From: Microglena sp. YARC
Taxonomy: Eukaryota > Chlorophyta > Chlorophyceae > Chlamydomonadales > Chlamydomonadaceae
Direction: 5' to 3'
Length of the DNA stretch: 64,000 nt
Assembly (NCBI GenBank): GCA_022414725.1
Contig: CM039466.1
Location: 10,035,027 to 10,099,026, forward strand
The notes beneath the pieces were generated by a model, which saw nothing but the letters and a program-made list of their open reading frames with translations, searched no databases and was not told the DNA's origin. Positions 32,151-42,784 of this stretch are shown here, piece by piece (positions within the stretch are counted from its first letter, which is position 1; the number at the start of each line of letters is the position of its first letter). The translations under genes and the position numbers were made by a program.

Positions 32151-32631
32151 AGCCAGTGTTTCTTTTATTCGACAACGTGTCGCCATTCCGTCGCCATTCA
32201 GTCGAATGCTACACCCCCCGGACACCCCGATATCGAGACGCGCTGCCCCCAAACCCCCCCAGGCTCACTACCGGTACGCAACTATCCAAAAATGAGGGTT
32301 GAGTAGCCCAAGTAGCTACTCAACCTGGACCATAGAAATCTGAAATACAAAACACTGCTAGGAGCGCCATAGTGCTAAATAAAAGACACCAATTCATTTC
32401 CTTAGACAAGCCCTAGGCGCGTCGCAAATCGCAATCGACGCGGAAAATTGGCGGAGAATATTGGCTATCCGAGCTACCTGGGTGACGACTGCATTGGCCA
32501 CCTTGATTTTGTCTTGTACAAACGTGTGTATGTATGTTACAGTCCAGGGGTAGGCAAAATAGGCTAAAAGGACTTGCCCAACCGTGGCAGGAAGGGCAAA
32601 AGAGAAAGATAACAAGTTCGATGCAGCGTCG
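32151..32631. other. Intron with donor-side copy of e15, family P fragment and S fragment
   Basis: At about 32462-32530 the minus strand repeats the end of e15 (TFVQDKIKVANAVVTQ) followed by GTAGCT. A P element fragment is at about 32530-32605 (minus) and a GCGTCGCAAATCGCAATCGA S-like fragment at about 32415. Confidence 0.65.
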
Positions 32632-32828
32632 CCAGCGACGCTAAAAATTGGCGGAGAGTGATCGCGACGGAGCTACAGGTGGCAAGGGAAGCGAGTTAGT
32701 TACGAGACCGTTGGCTGACGTGTCGGGCTTCATCGCGGTCAGACGGATGGATGGATGGATGGACGAACGGACAAATGGGTAACACTGGGGGCTCCCGCCT
32801 CCCAGAAGGGGGGGCTCCGCCAAAAAGC
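32632..32828 (-). repeat. Dispersed element (family S), copy 3
   Basis: Reverse orientation: GCGTCGCCAGCGACGC, AAAATTGGCGGAGAGTG, GGATGGATGGATGGACG, ending GGGGGGCTCCGCCAAAAA. It abuts the donor of e15. Confidence 0.8.
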
Positions 32829-32835
32829 ATCCCAC

Positions 32836-32978
32836 CTGGGTGACGACTGCATTGGCGACCTTGATTTGGTCCTGTACAAATGTATTGGCCAATTGGTCTG
32901 TCTTCCGCCTTTGCCTTAACAAGCGCAAGATGTCAACCAGGGAGACCTGCTGAGGGGAGCGCTCGATCCGGACATTAT
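32836..32978 (-). CDS. Large gene, exon e15
   Basis: Acceptor TTGCAG, donor CAG/GTGGGA, 143 nt. The first two bases complete the codon left by e14 (G+AT = Asp), giving SL-D-NVRIERSPQQVSLVD, ILRLLRQRRKTDQLANTF and VQDQIKVANAVVTQ, ending in phase 0. It is helical with a basic patch (RQRRK). No family recognised. The phase match to e14 and the partial copy downstream support it. Confidence 0.7.
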
Positions 32979-32984
32979 CTGCAA

Positions 32985-33170
32985 GTTTGTGTGGTGTGTG
33001 TGTGGTGTGTGTATGTGTGTGTGTGTGTGTGTGTGGGGGGGGGGGGGGGGTAGAGGTGTGTGTGTGTAGAGGTGTATGTGTGTGTATGTGTGTGTGTGGT
33101 GTGTGTGTGTGCGTTGGGGGTGGGGGTGGGGGGGTATGTTATAGTCTAGGGGTAGCCAAGTAAGGTGGTG
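32985..33170. repeat. TG/G-rich tract and P-like fragment
   Basis: (GT)n with a G-run at 33034-33051. GTTATAGTCTAGGGGTAGCC at about 33138 is the edge of a P element. Confidence 0.75.
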
Positions 33171-33297
33171 CATGAAGCCCTCCAACGATGCGAGGATGTG
33201 GTAGCTTGGACGAAAACTCCATTGTCTATTTACATTGAATGTGCTGCGGAGTTAGAAAGGGCGTGATATTCACAGAGGATGAAGCACGCATGTAGAC

Positions 33298-33460
33298 CAG
33301 GGTACTACAAAGCGCGCGCGGCAGCGCGATATCGCACAAGCTTTTTGAGCCCAACTGCGAGTTTCGCGCAGTTTTTCCACCCCCCTGTGGACGCTGCGGG
33401 CAGTTTTTGCGCTTTTTGCACTGCAAAGCGCTGACCAATTTGACAAAAGGTAGTACCCTG
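33298..33460. mobile_element. hAT-like MITE, copy 4 (perfect target duplication)
   Basis: 163 bp with perfect 11-bp terminal inverted repeats CAGGGTACTAC / GTAGTACCCTG and identical flanks ATGTAGAC at 33290-33297 and 33461-33468. An 8-bp duplication with CAGGG-type ends is characteristic of hAT elements. The interior holds GCGCAGTTTTT and TTTTTGCGCTTTTTGCACTG and has no coding capacity. Confidence 0.95.
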
Positions 33461-33630
33461 ATGTAGACTCTGCACCCTGTAATGGTATTGCCTGGTGGGA
33501 CGTGGTATTCCCCTTTTCTACACCCCAACGGCTCCCTTCCCACCCAGAGTGTACCCTAAGTCAAATATGGGGGTGCAGTTGACCCCACACACAGATTTCT
33601 AGTGTGGAATGTTAAGAAGAGGGGGGAAAT

Positions 33631-33808
33631 AATGATAACGCCTGGTGCGGCGTGGTATTAAGGGAGCCCCGTCTTCCCGCGGTAGGGAACGGGCTGCTAC
33701 TTTACCTGGACAAAGCTACCATGGCGGTTGACAGCGACCCGTACACTAAAGCACACCCGTGGGAATTCAAACCTGGCACCTACGTCGTTCGAGGAGCTCT
33801 GCCATTGA
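33631..33808 (-). mobile_element. tRNA-derived SINE-like element, copy 1
   Basis: On the minus strand: box A-like TGGCAGAGCTCC, then box B-like GGTTTGAATTCC about 30 nt on, then a body ending TTAATACCACGCCGCACC. It shares its full length with the better preserved copy at 61371. Confidence 0.7.
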
Positions 33809-33848
33809 GCCTTTTGTTGAACGGGGATACACGCACCCTGTGTGTATG

Positions 33849-34005
33849 TTACATTCCAGGGGTAGGCCAAATATGCTGAAGGGACCTACCCAACCGTGAT
33901 CGGAAGGGCTAAAAAGAACAAGCATTGATGAACTGAACCTCAAATAATCATTTATTCGATGGGGGCCCTGAGTTTGTGCTACAGTAATCATTTAGACACT
34001 CTACA
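33849..34005 (-). repeat. Family P dispersed element
   Basis: TGTTACATTCCAGGGGTAGG to GAGTTTGTGCTACAGTAATC; joined directly to the head of the SINE-like element. Confidence 0.85.
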
Positions 34006-34049
34006 TCCGGCCTGCAACCGAAACCCATTTTGAAAGAAGTATTTGCTCC

Positions 34050-36128
34050 TTCTTACCCAAGCTGACGGCCTCTTGCAGGCAACTAAAATGAGCTATGTAC
34101 ACGCACTCCTTCTTACCCACCCACCCACCCACCCACCCACCACCACCCACCTACCCACCGCCACCCACCCACTCCTTCCTACCCCAAAGCTGACGGCCTC
34201 TTGCAGGCAACTTAATTGAGCCATGTACACGCACTCCTTACCCACCCACCCATCCACCACCTACCCACCCACTCCTCCTTCATACCCACCCACCCACCCC
34301 TTCTTACCCTCCCACCACCACCCACCTACCCACCGCCATCCACACCATCTTACCCAAGCTGTCGGCCTCTTGCAGACAGCTGAACCGAGCCATGTACATG
34401 CACTCCTTCTTACCCACCCACCCATCCACCACCTACCCACCCACCCACCCACTCCTCCTTACCCACCCACCCACCACCACCCGCCTACCCACCACCACCC
34501 ACCCATCTTACCCAAGCTGACGGCCTCTTGCAGGCAGCTGAACTGAGCCATGTACATGCACTCCTTCTTACCCACCCACCCACTCCTCCTTCTTACCAAC
34601 CCACCCACTCCTCCTTCTTACCAACCCACACATCCACCACCTACCCACCCACCCACTCCTCCGTCTTACCCAAGCTGACGGCCTCTTGCAGGCAGCTGAA
34701 CTGAGCCATGTACATGCACTCCTTCTTACCCACCCACCCATCCACCACCTACCTACCCACTCCTCCTTCTTACCCACCCACCCATCCACCACCTACCTAC
34801 CCACTCCTCCTTCTTACCCACCCACCCATCCACCACCTAACCACCCACCCACCCACTCCTCCTTACCCACCCACCCATCCACCACCTAACCACCCACCCA
34901 CCCACTCCTCCTTACCCACCCACCCATCCACCACCTAACCACCCACCCACCCACTCCTCCTTACCCACCCACCCATCCACCACCTAACCACCCACCCACC
35001 CACTCCTCCTTACCCACCCACCCATTCCACCACCTAACCACCCACCCACCCACTCCTCCTTACCCACCCACCCATCCACCACCTAACCACCCACCCACCC
35101 ACTCCTCCTTACCCACCCACCCATCCACCACCTAACCACCCACCCACCCACTCCTCCTTACCACCCACCCATCCACCACCTAACCACCACCCACCCACTC
35201 CTCCTTACCCACCCACCCATCCACCACCTAACCACCCACCCACCACCCTCCTTACCCACCCACCCATCCACCACCTAACCACCCACCCACCCACTCCTCC
35301 TTACCCACCCACCCATCCACCACCTAACCACCCACCCACCCACTCCTCCTTACCCACCCACCCATCCACCACCTAACCACCCACCCACCCACTCCTCCTT
35401 ACCCACCCACCCATCCACCACCTAACCACCCACCCACCCACTCCTCCTTACCCACCCACCCATCCACCACCTAACCACCCACCCACCCACTCCTCCTTAC
35501 CCACCCACCCACCACCACCACCCGCCTACCCACCACCACCCACCCCATCTTACCCAAGCTGATGGCCTCTTGCAGACAGCTAAACCGAGCCATGTACACA
35601 CACTCCTTCTTACCCACCCACCCACTCCTCCTTCTTACCAACCCACACATCCACCACCTACCCACCCACCCACTCCTCCGTCTTACCCAAGCTGACGGCC
35701 TCTTGCAGGCAGCTGAACTGAGCCATGTACATGCACTCCTTCTTACCCACCCACCCATCCACCACCTACTTACCCACTCCTCCTTCTTACCCACCCACCC
35801 ACTCCTCCTTCTTACCAACCCACACATCCACCACCTACCCACCCATCCACTCCTCCGTCTTACCCACCCACCCACTCCTCCTTCTTACCCAAGCTGACGG
35901 CCTCTTGCAGGCAGCTGAACTGAGCCATGTACACGCACTCCTTCTTACCCACCCACCCACCCACCACCACCCACCGCCACCCACCCACTCCTTCTTACCC
36001 AAGCTGTCGGCCTCTTGCAGGCAGCTAAACCGAGCCATGAACACGCACTCCTTCTTACCCACCCACCCATCCACCACCTACCTACCCACTCCTCCTTCTT
36101 ACCCACCCACCCACCCACTCCTTCTTAC
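34050..36128 (-). repeat. Donor-side copies of exon e14 (nine) and CCACCCACCCATCC array
   Basis: Minus-strand copies of MYMAQFSCLQEAVSLG followed by GTAAGA lie at about 34057, 34190, 34355, 34515, 34675, 35556, 35690, 35890 and 36005. Between 34830 and 35500 a pure array of about 60 bp (CACCTAACCACCCACCC, ACTCCTCCTTACCC) has expanded. All the CCACCC sequence is the pyrimidine/purine intron part of the unit. Confidence 0.85.
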
Positions 36129-36246
36129 CCAAGCTGACGGCCTCTTGCAGGCAGCTGAACTGAGCCATGTACATGTCCTGGAGGTCCTGAGTTGACGCTG
36201 TCATCGCTTGCAGGATGGCGCTGCATGACATGGCCGACATCATGCG
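36129..36246 (-). CDS. Large gene, exon e14
   Basis: Acceptor TTTTGCAG, donor TTGG/GTAAGA, 118 nt, phase 0 to phase 1. The peptide RMMSAMSCSAILQAMTASTQ then DLQDMYMAQFSCLQEAVSL is helical and Met/Gln-rich. It fits e13 (phase 0) and e15 (needs one base). No family recognised. Nine donor-side copies follow downstream. Confidence 0.75.
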
Positions 36247-36249
36247 CTG

Positions 36250-37085
36250 CAAAAGGGCAGATGCAAAGAATCAAACTATTTAAATCAAGTACTTTAAGTG
36301 TTTACAACAGGCAAAGAATTACAATTTTTTAATCAGGCCAAGTGTTTAGGGCAGGCCAAGTAGTCAAATCATGAAACAGGAGCCCAGCAGGGTACTTCCA
36401 AGCGCACGCTTTTGTGCGCTGGCGCGCTGCCTTTTTGAGCCCCACTGCGCATTTTGCGCAGTTTTTTGCACCCCCTGTGGGCGCAGCAAGCAATTTTTGT
36501 GCATTTTGCACTATAAAGCGCAGTGCGCTAAAGCGCTGGCCAATTTGGCCAATCGAAGTACCCTGGTGACCAGGCCTCCATATGTTTACGTATCCCGATC
36601 TATTTATCCTGAGAATGGGGCTATAATGGCATGATTCATGGCCATGTTTTGAGCCAATTCAGGTCATTCTGAGCATGAAACGCATTTCAATCAGACCAAG
36701 CAGTTAGGGCAGGCGAAGTAGTCAAATCATGAAACGTATTTGAATCAGACCAAGTAGTTAGGGCAGGCCAACAATTGAAATAATTAAACGTATTTAAATC
36801 AGACCAAGCAGTTAGGGCAGGCCAACAATTAAAAAAATGAAACGTATTTAAATCAGACCAAGTAGTTGGGGCAGGCCAAGTACTCAAATAATGAAACGTA
36901 TTTGAATCACGCGCTCCAAGGGAGCAGATGCAAAGTATTAAATCAGGCAAAGGCAGTAATACAAGTGTTACACGTATTTCTAGTGTTTACATCAGGCAAA
37001 GTATTACAAGTATTTAAATCATGCACTCCGAGGGAGCAGATGCAAAGTAGTAAAGCTTAAGGGTGCATTAAGGATTGACCTAGAT
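36250..37085. repeat. Degenerate array (AATCAGACCAAGTAGTTAGGGC) around a MITE
   Basis: Units of about 60 bp with GGGCAGGCCAA and ATGAAACGTATTTAAATCAG, plus echoes of the e14 acceptor (GGGAGCAGATGCAAAGTA at about 36920 and 37035). Confidence 0.75.
36388..36565. mobile_element. hAT-like MITE, copy 5
   Basis: Perfect 11-bp inverted termini CAGGGTACTTC / GAAGTACCCTG; flanks GAGCCCAG / GTGACCAG (6 of 8). Confidence 0.9.
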
Positions 37086-37305
37086 ATGTGCTTTATAATT
37101 AAATGATCACTGTAGCACAAACTCAGGGCCCCCGTCTGTAAAACGATTGTTTGGGGTTCAGTTCATCACTGCTTTTTCTTGTTGAGCCCTTCTTGACGGT
37201 TGGGCAAGTCCCTTTAGCCTATTTGGCCTACCCCTGGACTGTAACATACACACAGGCAAGTCCCTTTGGCCTTTTTGGCCTACCCCTGGACTGTAACATA
37301 CATAC
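37086..37305 (+). repeat. Family P element plus truncated second copy
   Basis: AATTAAATGATCACTGTAGC through CTGGACTGTAACATACACAC, then CCTTTTTGGCCTACCCCTGG repeats the end. Confidence 0.85.
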
Positions 37306-37309
37306 AGAC

Positions 37310-37410
37310 CGTGACTATAGCTAGCTCCGGCTTATGCTGTGGTGTCCTTAACATCACGTCCTGTGAGTAACTGTATTACACGGATGTAACAATTTAAATT
37401 TAAATTTACA
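37310..37410 (-). repeat. Dispersed element (family U), copy 2
   Basis: Reverse complement of the 7441 copy: GACTATAGCTAGCTCCGGCT, TTAACATCACGTCCTGTGAG, TTACACGGATGTAACAATTT, then an (AAATTT)n end. Confidence 0.75.
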
Positions 37411-37578
37411 TACAAACATGAGTTTTTAAGGTTACCTATACTGTACTGGTCCCCATAATTATCAAACAATGTAGGGGAAAATATCACACAATACAGGGGA
37501 GGAGGGAGTCGAAGGGAGAGGAGGGGAGGGACGAGGGGGAGAGGGGGAGGGGAAGGGAGGGGGGGGAAAGAGGGGGAT

Positions 37579-37614
<36 letters not shown>

Positions 37615-38809
37615 TGTTGTCGGTCCGTATATCTACCAAGTATGCTGCAAGGGGAGGTGGGAGGAGGAAAAGGACTTGATGGAATCTTGAAGTGGTTGGG
37701 ACCTTGACACAATATATATAATAAACTGTACAATATAGAGGGTGTCAAGTACGATATATTGATCGCCCCTAATCGTTAGTTTTGTTTCTGTGCGATGTGT
37801 CAGAATTTGAGCGACTCAGTGCAACCCCAGTGCGACGCGCTGCCCCCCGATCCCAGTGGAGCGCAAAGCGCGGAGGGTCTGGGGGGTCATTTCTGACTAC
37901 TTTAGCCGGACCTATGCGTTGCCATGCAGGGACAGGAAAACAAATGTGCCCCTAACTGGCTCATTGAGCTCCACCATCTGGCTATTCAGCAAAACAAACT
38001 GATGCAACCTAGTCCACCTTGAAGCTGACACAACCAGCTTTCCTGCACTGTTCACATCTTGGGGCTAGGCCCCCTGTCTGCCTCAGGGAGCTGCCTAGAA
38101 GCTGCTACGAGTAGCAAACAAAAAAACTGCGCTGTGTGGCAGTGATCTACATGCCGATGGAAGGACCGGCATATCATATGATGTCAATTACAGGCGAGTA
38201 TGATATCAGATGATATCGTTCATGCTACATCATATACTATTATATATAAGTAATTTTGGGGCTTGGACCAGTTCCTGCCTCAGGGAGCTGCTTGGAAGCT
38301 GCCTAGAAGCTGCTACTCATAGCTGAATAGGAAAGCTAGGCTCCCACTCATGTCTAGGGAACGGCAACTAATATTAGTGTTTGAATAACTAATATTAACT
38401 AATATTATTATAGTGTCACAATAATATTAGTTTTTCCAACAAATTTGAATTTCTGGTGAGACGGCTCGTCCGACTAATATATTATATAATATCTCGTATA
38501 ATATTATATAATATTATTTATTCACTAATATTATATAATATAGCCGACCCCTACTCATGTCCAAAGACACCGCACCATGTTTACTCCTTTTTCTTGCTAG
38601 CCCTTCATGTCACAGTTGGGCAAGTCCTTGAAGCCTATTTCTCTATCCCTGGACTGTAACATACATAATACATACATACATACATACATACATACCATGT
38701 TTACTCCGGCTGCAGGCAGTGATAAGCGTGAAGGCTGAAAGACTATGTATCCTCTCCCCTCCCCCCCCAAACACACACCCCACCCCCAAACACAGCTTCC
38801 ACTACTCAC
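37411..38809. other. Long intron: G-run, AT palindromes, family P fragment
   Basis: G-rich tract 37495-37612 including a run of about 35 G. 38155-38235 resembles the GCATATCATATGATG repeats of 58.2-58.6 kb. CTGCCTAGAAGCTGCTAC words at 38095 and 38298. AATATTAT/ATATTAAT palindromes at 38365-38545. Truncated P element (plus) at about 38590-38665. No exon seen. Confidence 0.5.
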
Positions 38810-38908
38810 CTGCTCAGGAGCAGTAGAACCCTCTGGCTCCCGCTCCTCTCCGAACTCGTTGTACATGTCTTGCAAGCTGGTCAAGAACTGACGAGTAGTT
38901 TCGGCCTC
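38810..38908 (-). CDS. Large gene, exon e13
   Basis: Acceptor GAGCAG, donor CAG/GTGAGT, 99 nt, phase 0 both ends. The peptide EAETTRQFLTSLQDMYNEFG then EEREPEGSTAPEQ is a short amphipathic helix with an acidic tail. It joins e12 and e14 in frame. Four decayed acceptor-side copies lie upstream. Confidence 0.75.
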
Positions 38909-38959
38909 CTGCTCGGTTAACAAAAAAACGTGATTTTTAATTTTAAAACAATATTTTGC

Positions 38960-39415
38960 ACATTTCTTGCAAGCAGACCAGGAACTGACTAAGGAGCATC
39001 AGCCTCCAGCATACAATTATAAAAAACGTCATTGTTTTATTTTACATAGTTGCTTTACAAGAACACATATGACTACACGTCTTGCAAGCTGGTCAATAAC
39101 TGAGGAGAAGTTTCGGCCTCCTGCTTGGTTAACACAAAAACGTGATTTTTAATTTTAAAACAATGTATTGCAAATATCTTGCAAGCAGACCAGGAACTGA
39201 CTAAGGAGCCTCAGCCTCCAGCGTTTAGTCAACTGTAAAAAAACAAACTGGCTTCGGTCAGCTCCATTGTTTCCGCCTGTCGTACAGTTGCCAGCACACT
39301 CAGCCAATATTCCTGCATAGGTCTAGTTGAATTTGCAAAGTGGTTCTTGAAGCCTTGCAAGCTGATAAGTAACTGACGAGTACTCTCAGCCTCCTGCTCG
39401 TAATTTGGAGCAAAC
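38960..39415 (-). repeat. Acceptor-side copies of exon e13 (four)
   Basis: Copies at about 38968, 39080, 39180 and 39350 keep GAGGC...CAGTT and GACCAGCTTGCAAGA-like words on the minus strand. All carry stops. A family S fragment (CTGGCTTCGGTCAGCTCC) is at about 39248. Confidence 0.75.
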
Positions 39416-39429
39416 CTTTGTTTTTATCA

Positions 39430-39845
39430 TTTGAACAAACAAACAAACAAACAAACAAACGAATTGCCCAATTCATGAATGAATGAATGAATGAATGAAT
39501 GGATGAGTGAATGAATGAATGAATGAATGAACGAATGAATGAATGAATGAATTAACGATCGATTGATCGAACGAATGAACGGACGAATGAACAGACGAAT
39601 GAACTAATGAATGAACGAATGCATGAATGAATGAATGAATGAATGCATGAATAAATAATTGAATTAATGAACAAACAAACAAACAAACAAACAAACGAAT
39701 GAATGAATTAATGAATGAATGAATGAATGAATGAATGAATAAATGAATGCATGCATGAATGAATAAATGAATGAACAAACGAACGAACTTACGAATGAAT
39801 AAATGCACGAATGGATGAATGAATGGGCAAATGAATACAATGAGG
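39430..39845. repeat. (AATG)n / (CAAA)n tetranucleotide tract
   Basis: About 400 bp of AATGAATGAATG with ACAAACAAAC blocks and point variants; open on the minus strand as Ile/His/Phe/Ser repeats with no coding meaning. Confidence 0.95.
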
Positions 39846-40601
39846 AAGTGATCCAACATTATGGATGATGTATTTAATAATCAATAATTGTTTTATTATT
39901 AATGCTTGCCTGCATTATACAATCCTGTATGCTTCTTAGTTGTGATCTTGCCAGCTTCTACGTTTTACACTGGCAAAAAATTACAACACATTACGTTGCA
40001 TTACATTACATTACATTGTTTGTATGTTGCAGTCCAGGGGTGGGCCAAATAGGCTAAAGGGACTTGCCCAACACGTACATTACACACATACATAACATAG
40101 TATGTGTGAAATGTACGTGATGTATGTAATGTAATGTAATGTAATGTAATGTAATGTAATGTAATGTAATGTAATGTAATGTAATGTAATGTAATGTAAT
40201 GTGTGTAATGTGTGTTATGTATATGATGTATGTAATGTAATGTAATGTAATGTAATGTAATGTAATGTGTGTAATGTGTGTAATGTAATGTAGTGTAATG
40301 TAATGCAATGTAATGTAATGTATGTGATGTACATATGTAATGTAATGCATGTGATGTATGTAATGCCATGTAATGCCATGTAATGCATGTGATGTATGTA
40401 ATGTAATGTAATGTAATTACAAATGAGTATGGTACGCACCACTTCACCGAGCGGCCCGAACAAACATTACATTACATTACATTACATTTCACTGTTTGTA
40501 CGTTACAGTCCAGGGGTAGGCCAAATAGGCTAAAGGGACTCGCCCAACACGTACATTACACACATACATAACATTACGTTACAAATGAGTATGGTACGCA
40601 C
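39846..40601. repeat. (TAATG)n tract with two P fragments and a donor-side copy of e12
   Basis: Pure pentamer TAATG runs at 40125-40200 and 40225-40265. P fragments at about 40020-40075 and 40495-40560 share the flank ACACGTACATTACACACA, so P plus flank was duplicated. The end of e12 (GGTACGCACCACTTCACCGA on plus) is repeated at about 40430-40455. Confidence 0.85.
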
Positions 40602-40853
40602 CACTTCACCGAGCGGCCTGAACCCCGCCTGGTTGAGTACCAGCAGGTTTAAGGTGGCCAGGGCCGCCTGCCAACTAGCTTCAACCATGCTGGCCAATAC
40701 CTTCCGCCTCTCCTCATCGGCCATGTTATTTCCCATCATCACCAGTTCGTCATGGATGGCAGTCAGAATATCCGACAGGACTTTCACCGACGTCTCATCT
40801 TCGGGCTTCTTTCCAAATGCCAGGATGAGCAAAGCCAGCAGAGTGTCCCGGTA
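40602..40853 (-). CDS. Large gene, exon e12
   Basis: Acceptor CTGCAG, donor GTG/GTGCGT, 252 nt, 84 codons, phase 0 both ends. The peptide YRDTLLALLILAFGKKPEDE, TSVKVLSDILTAIHDELVMM, GNNMADEERRKVLASMVEAS and WQAALATLNLLVLNQAG is clearly helical with Leu heptads, like an alpha-solenoid segment. No family recognised. About 14 acceptor-side copies lie upstream. Confidence 0.8.
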
Positions 40854-42135
40854 CTGCAGGGTTAAGGGTTTAAGGTTAGCTTGTCTCCCAACGCCAGGTG
40901 GAGTAGGGCCAGCAGAGTGTCACGGTACTGCAGGGTTGGTTTAGGGTTTAGGGTTTATGGTTTAAAGGTTAAGGATAGCTTGTCCCCCAACACCAGGAGG
41001 AGCAGGGACAGCAGAGTGTCACGGCACTGCAGGGTTGGTTTAGGGTTTAGGGTTTATGGTTTAAAGGTTAAGGATAGCTTGTCCCCCAACACCAGGAGGA
41101 GCAGGGACAGCAGAGTGTCACGGTACTGCAGGGTTGGTTTATGGTTTATGGTTTATGGTTTAAAGGTTAAGGATAGCTTGTCCCCCAACACCAGGAGGAG
41201 CAGGGACAGCAGAGTGTCACGGTACTGCAGGGTTGGTTTAGGGTTCAGGGTTTATGGTTTAAAGGTTTAGGATAGCTTGTCCCCCAACACCAGGAGGAGC
41301 AGGGACAGCAGAGTGTCACGGTACTGCAGGGTTGGTTTAGGGTTTAGGGTTTATGGTTTAAAGGGTTTAGGGTTAGCTTGTCCCCCAACACCAGGAGGAG
41401 CAGGGACAGCAGAGTGTCACGGTACTGCAGGGTTAAGGGTTTAGGGTTAGCTTGTCTCCCAACGCCAGGTGGAGTAGGCCGGCAGAGTGTCACGGTACTG
41501 CAGGGTTGGTTTAGGGTTTAGGGTTTAGAGTTTAAAGAGTTTAGGGTTAGCTTGTCTCCCAACACCAGGAGGAGCCGGGACAGCTGAGTGTCATGGTACT
41601 GCAGGGTTAAAGGTTTAGGGTTAGCTTGTCTCCCAACACCAGGAGGAGGCGGGACAGCTGAGTGTCATGGTACTGCAGGGTTAATGGTTTAGGGTTAGCT
41701 TGTCTCCCAACACCAGGAGGAGCCGGGACAGCTGAGTGTCATGGTACTGCAGGGTTAAAGGTTTAGGGTTAGCTTGTCTCCCAACACCAGGTGGAGCAGG
41801 GCCGGCAGAGTGTCAAGGTACTGCAGGGTTGGTATAGGGTTTAGGGTTTAGAGTTTAGGGTTTAGGGTTTAGAGTTTAAAGAGTTTAGGGTTAGCTTGTC
41901 TCCCAACACCAGGAGGAGCAGGGACAGCTGAGTGTCATGGTACTGCAGGGTTAAAGGTTTAGGGTTAGCTTGTCTCCCAACACCAGGTGGAGCAGGGCCG
42001 GCAGAGTGTCACGGTACTGCAGGATTGGTTTAGGGTTTAGGGTTTAAAGGGTTTAGGGGTAGCTTGTCCCCCAACGCCAGGAGGAGCAGGGCCAGCAGAG
42101 TGTCACGGTACTGCAGGGTTAAGGGTTTAGGGTTA
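40854..42135 (-). repeat. Acceptor-side copies of e12 (about 14) with TTTAGGG telomere-type intron
   Basis: Each unit of 75-120 bp holds, on the minus strand, CTGCAG/TACCGTGACACTCTGC and CTCCTCCTGGTGTTGGGGG (YRDTLLALLLL). Each is separated by short runs of TTTAGGG/TTTATGG on the plus strand. Copies are well conserved in the coding part. Confidence 0.9.
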
Positions 42136-42562
42136 AATTGCCTAACCTGAAATAATCAAGAAATTTGAATGAACAAACCAACCCGCATGTGAGCTTCAGT
42201 TCAGGGGTAGCCTAATACGCTGAGGGGACCTACCCAACCTCGAATAATTATTATAATTCTAGACCCAAGCCCACCTGACTACTCAAGCCTACTCACCTAC
42301 CCAAGCCTACCCACCTCCTCACCTACCCAAGCCTACCGAACTACCCACCAACCCAAGCTTACCTGGACAGCATATGTCATCTGCATGCTGGTCACTACTT
42401 TCTCCAGGTGTATGCTCAGCTCCTGCCAGGCTGTCACTACCCACCTACCCAAGCCTACCTGGACAGCATATGACATCTGAATGCTGGTCACTACTTCCTC
42501 CAGGTGTATGCTCAGCTCCTGCCAGGCTGTCACTACCCACCTACCCACATACCCAAGCCTAC
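42136..42562 (-). repeat. Donor-side copies of e11 (two), P fragment, CTACCCAAGC repeats
   Basis: Minus-strand AWQELSIHLEKVVTSMQMTY and a second copy lie at about 42360-42445 and 42455-42540, each with donor GTAGGC/GTAAGC. A diverged P element fragment is at about 42190-42260. Confidence 0.8.
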
Positions 42563-42784
42563 CTGGACAGCATATGACATCTGAATGCTGGTCACTACTT
42601 CCTCCAGGTGTATGCTCAGCTCCTGCCAGGCTGTCTCCACAAAACTTATCTTGGGAGGGGGTGGGAGCTCCTCTGGCACCTCCAGCTCCACCTGATGACT
42701 GCTTGCCGGCCCGTCTGCCCTCGGCTTCTGCCTGCCGGCAAGGCTGTTGCTAAAACTGGACCACATCGTCTTCCTCTGACCCCC
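42563..42784 (-). CDS. Large gene, exon e11
   Basis: Acceptor CTGCAG, donor CAG/GTAGGC, 222 nt, 74 codons, phase 0 both ends. The peptide starts GGQRKTMWSSFSNSLAGRQK, has an acidic, Pro-rich linker (VELEVPEELPPPPK) and ends in a helix ETAWQELSIHLEEVVTSIQM. It joins e10 and e12 in frame. Copies of its start lie upstream and of its end downstream. Confidence 0.8.

Noticed and set aside
39430..40450. His/Ile/Tyr-rich proteins on the minus strand
   Set aside because: Translations of (AATG)n and (TAATG)n microsatellites.
40854..42135. Chromosome end or telomere
   Set aside because: TTTAGGG runs are short, interrupted by exon copies and internal to a gene; genes continue on both sides.
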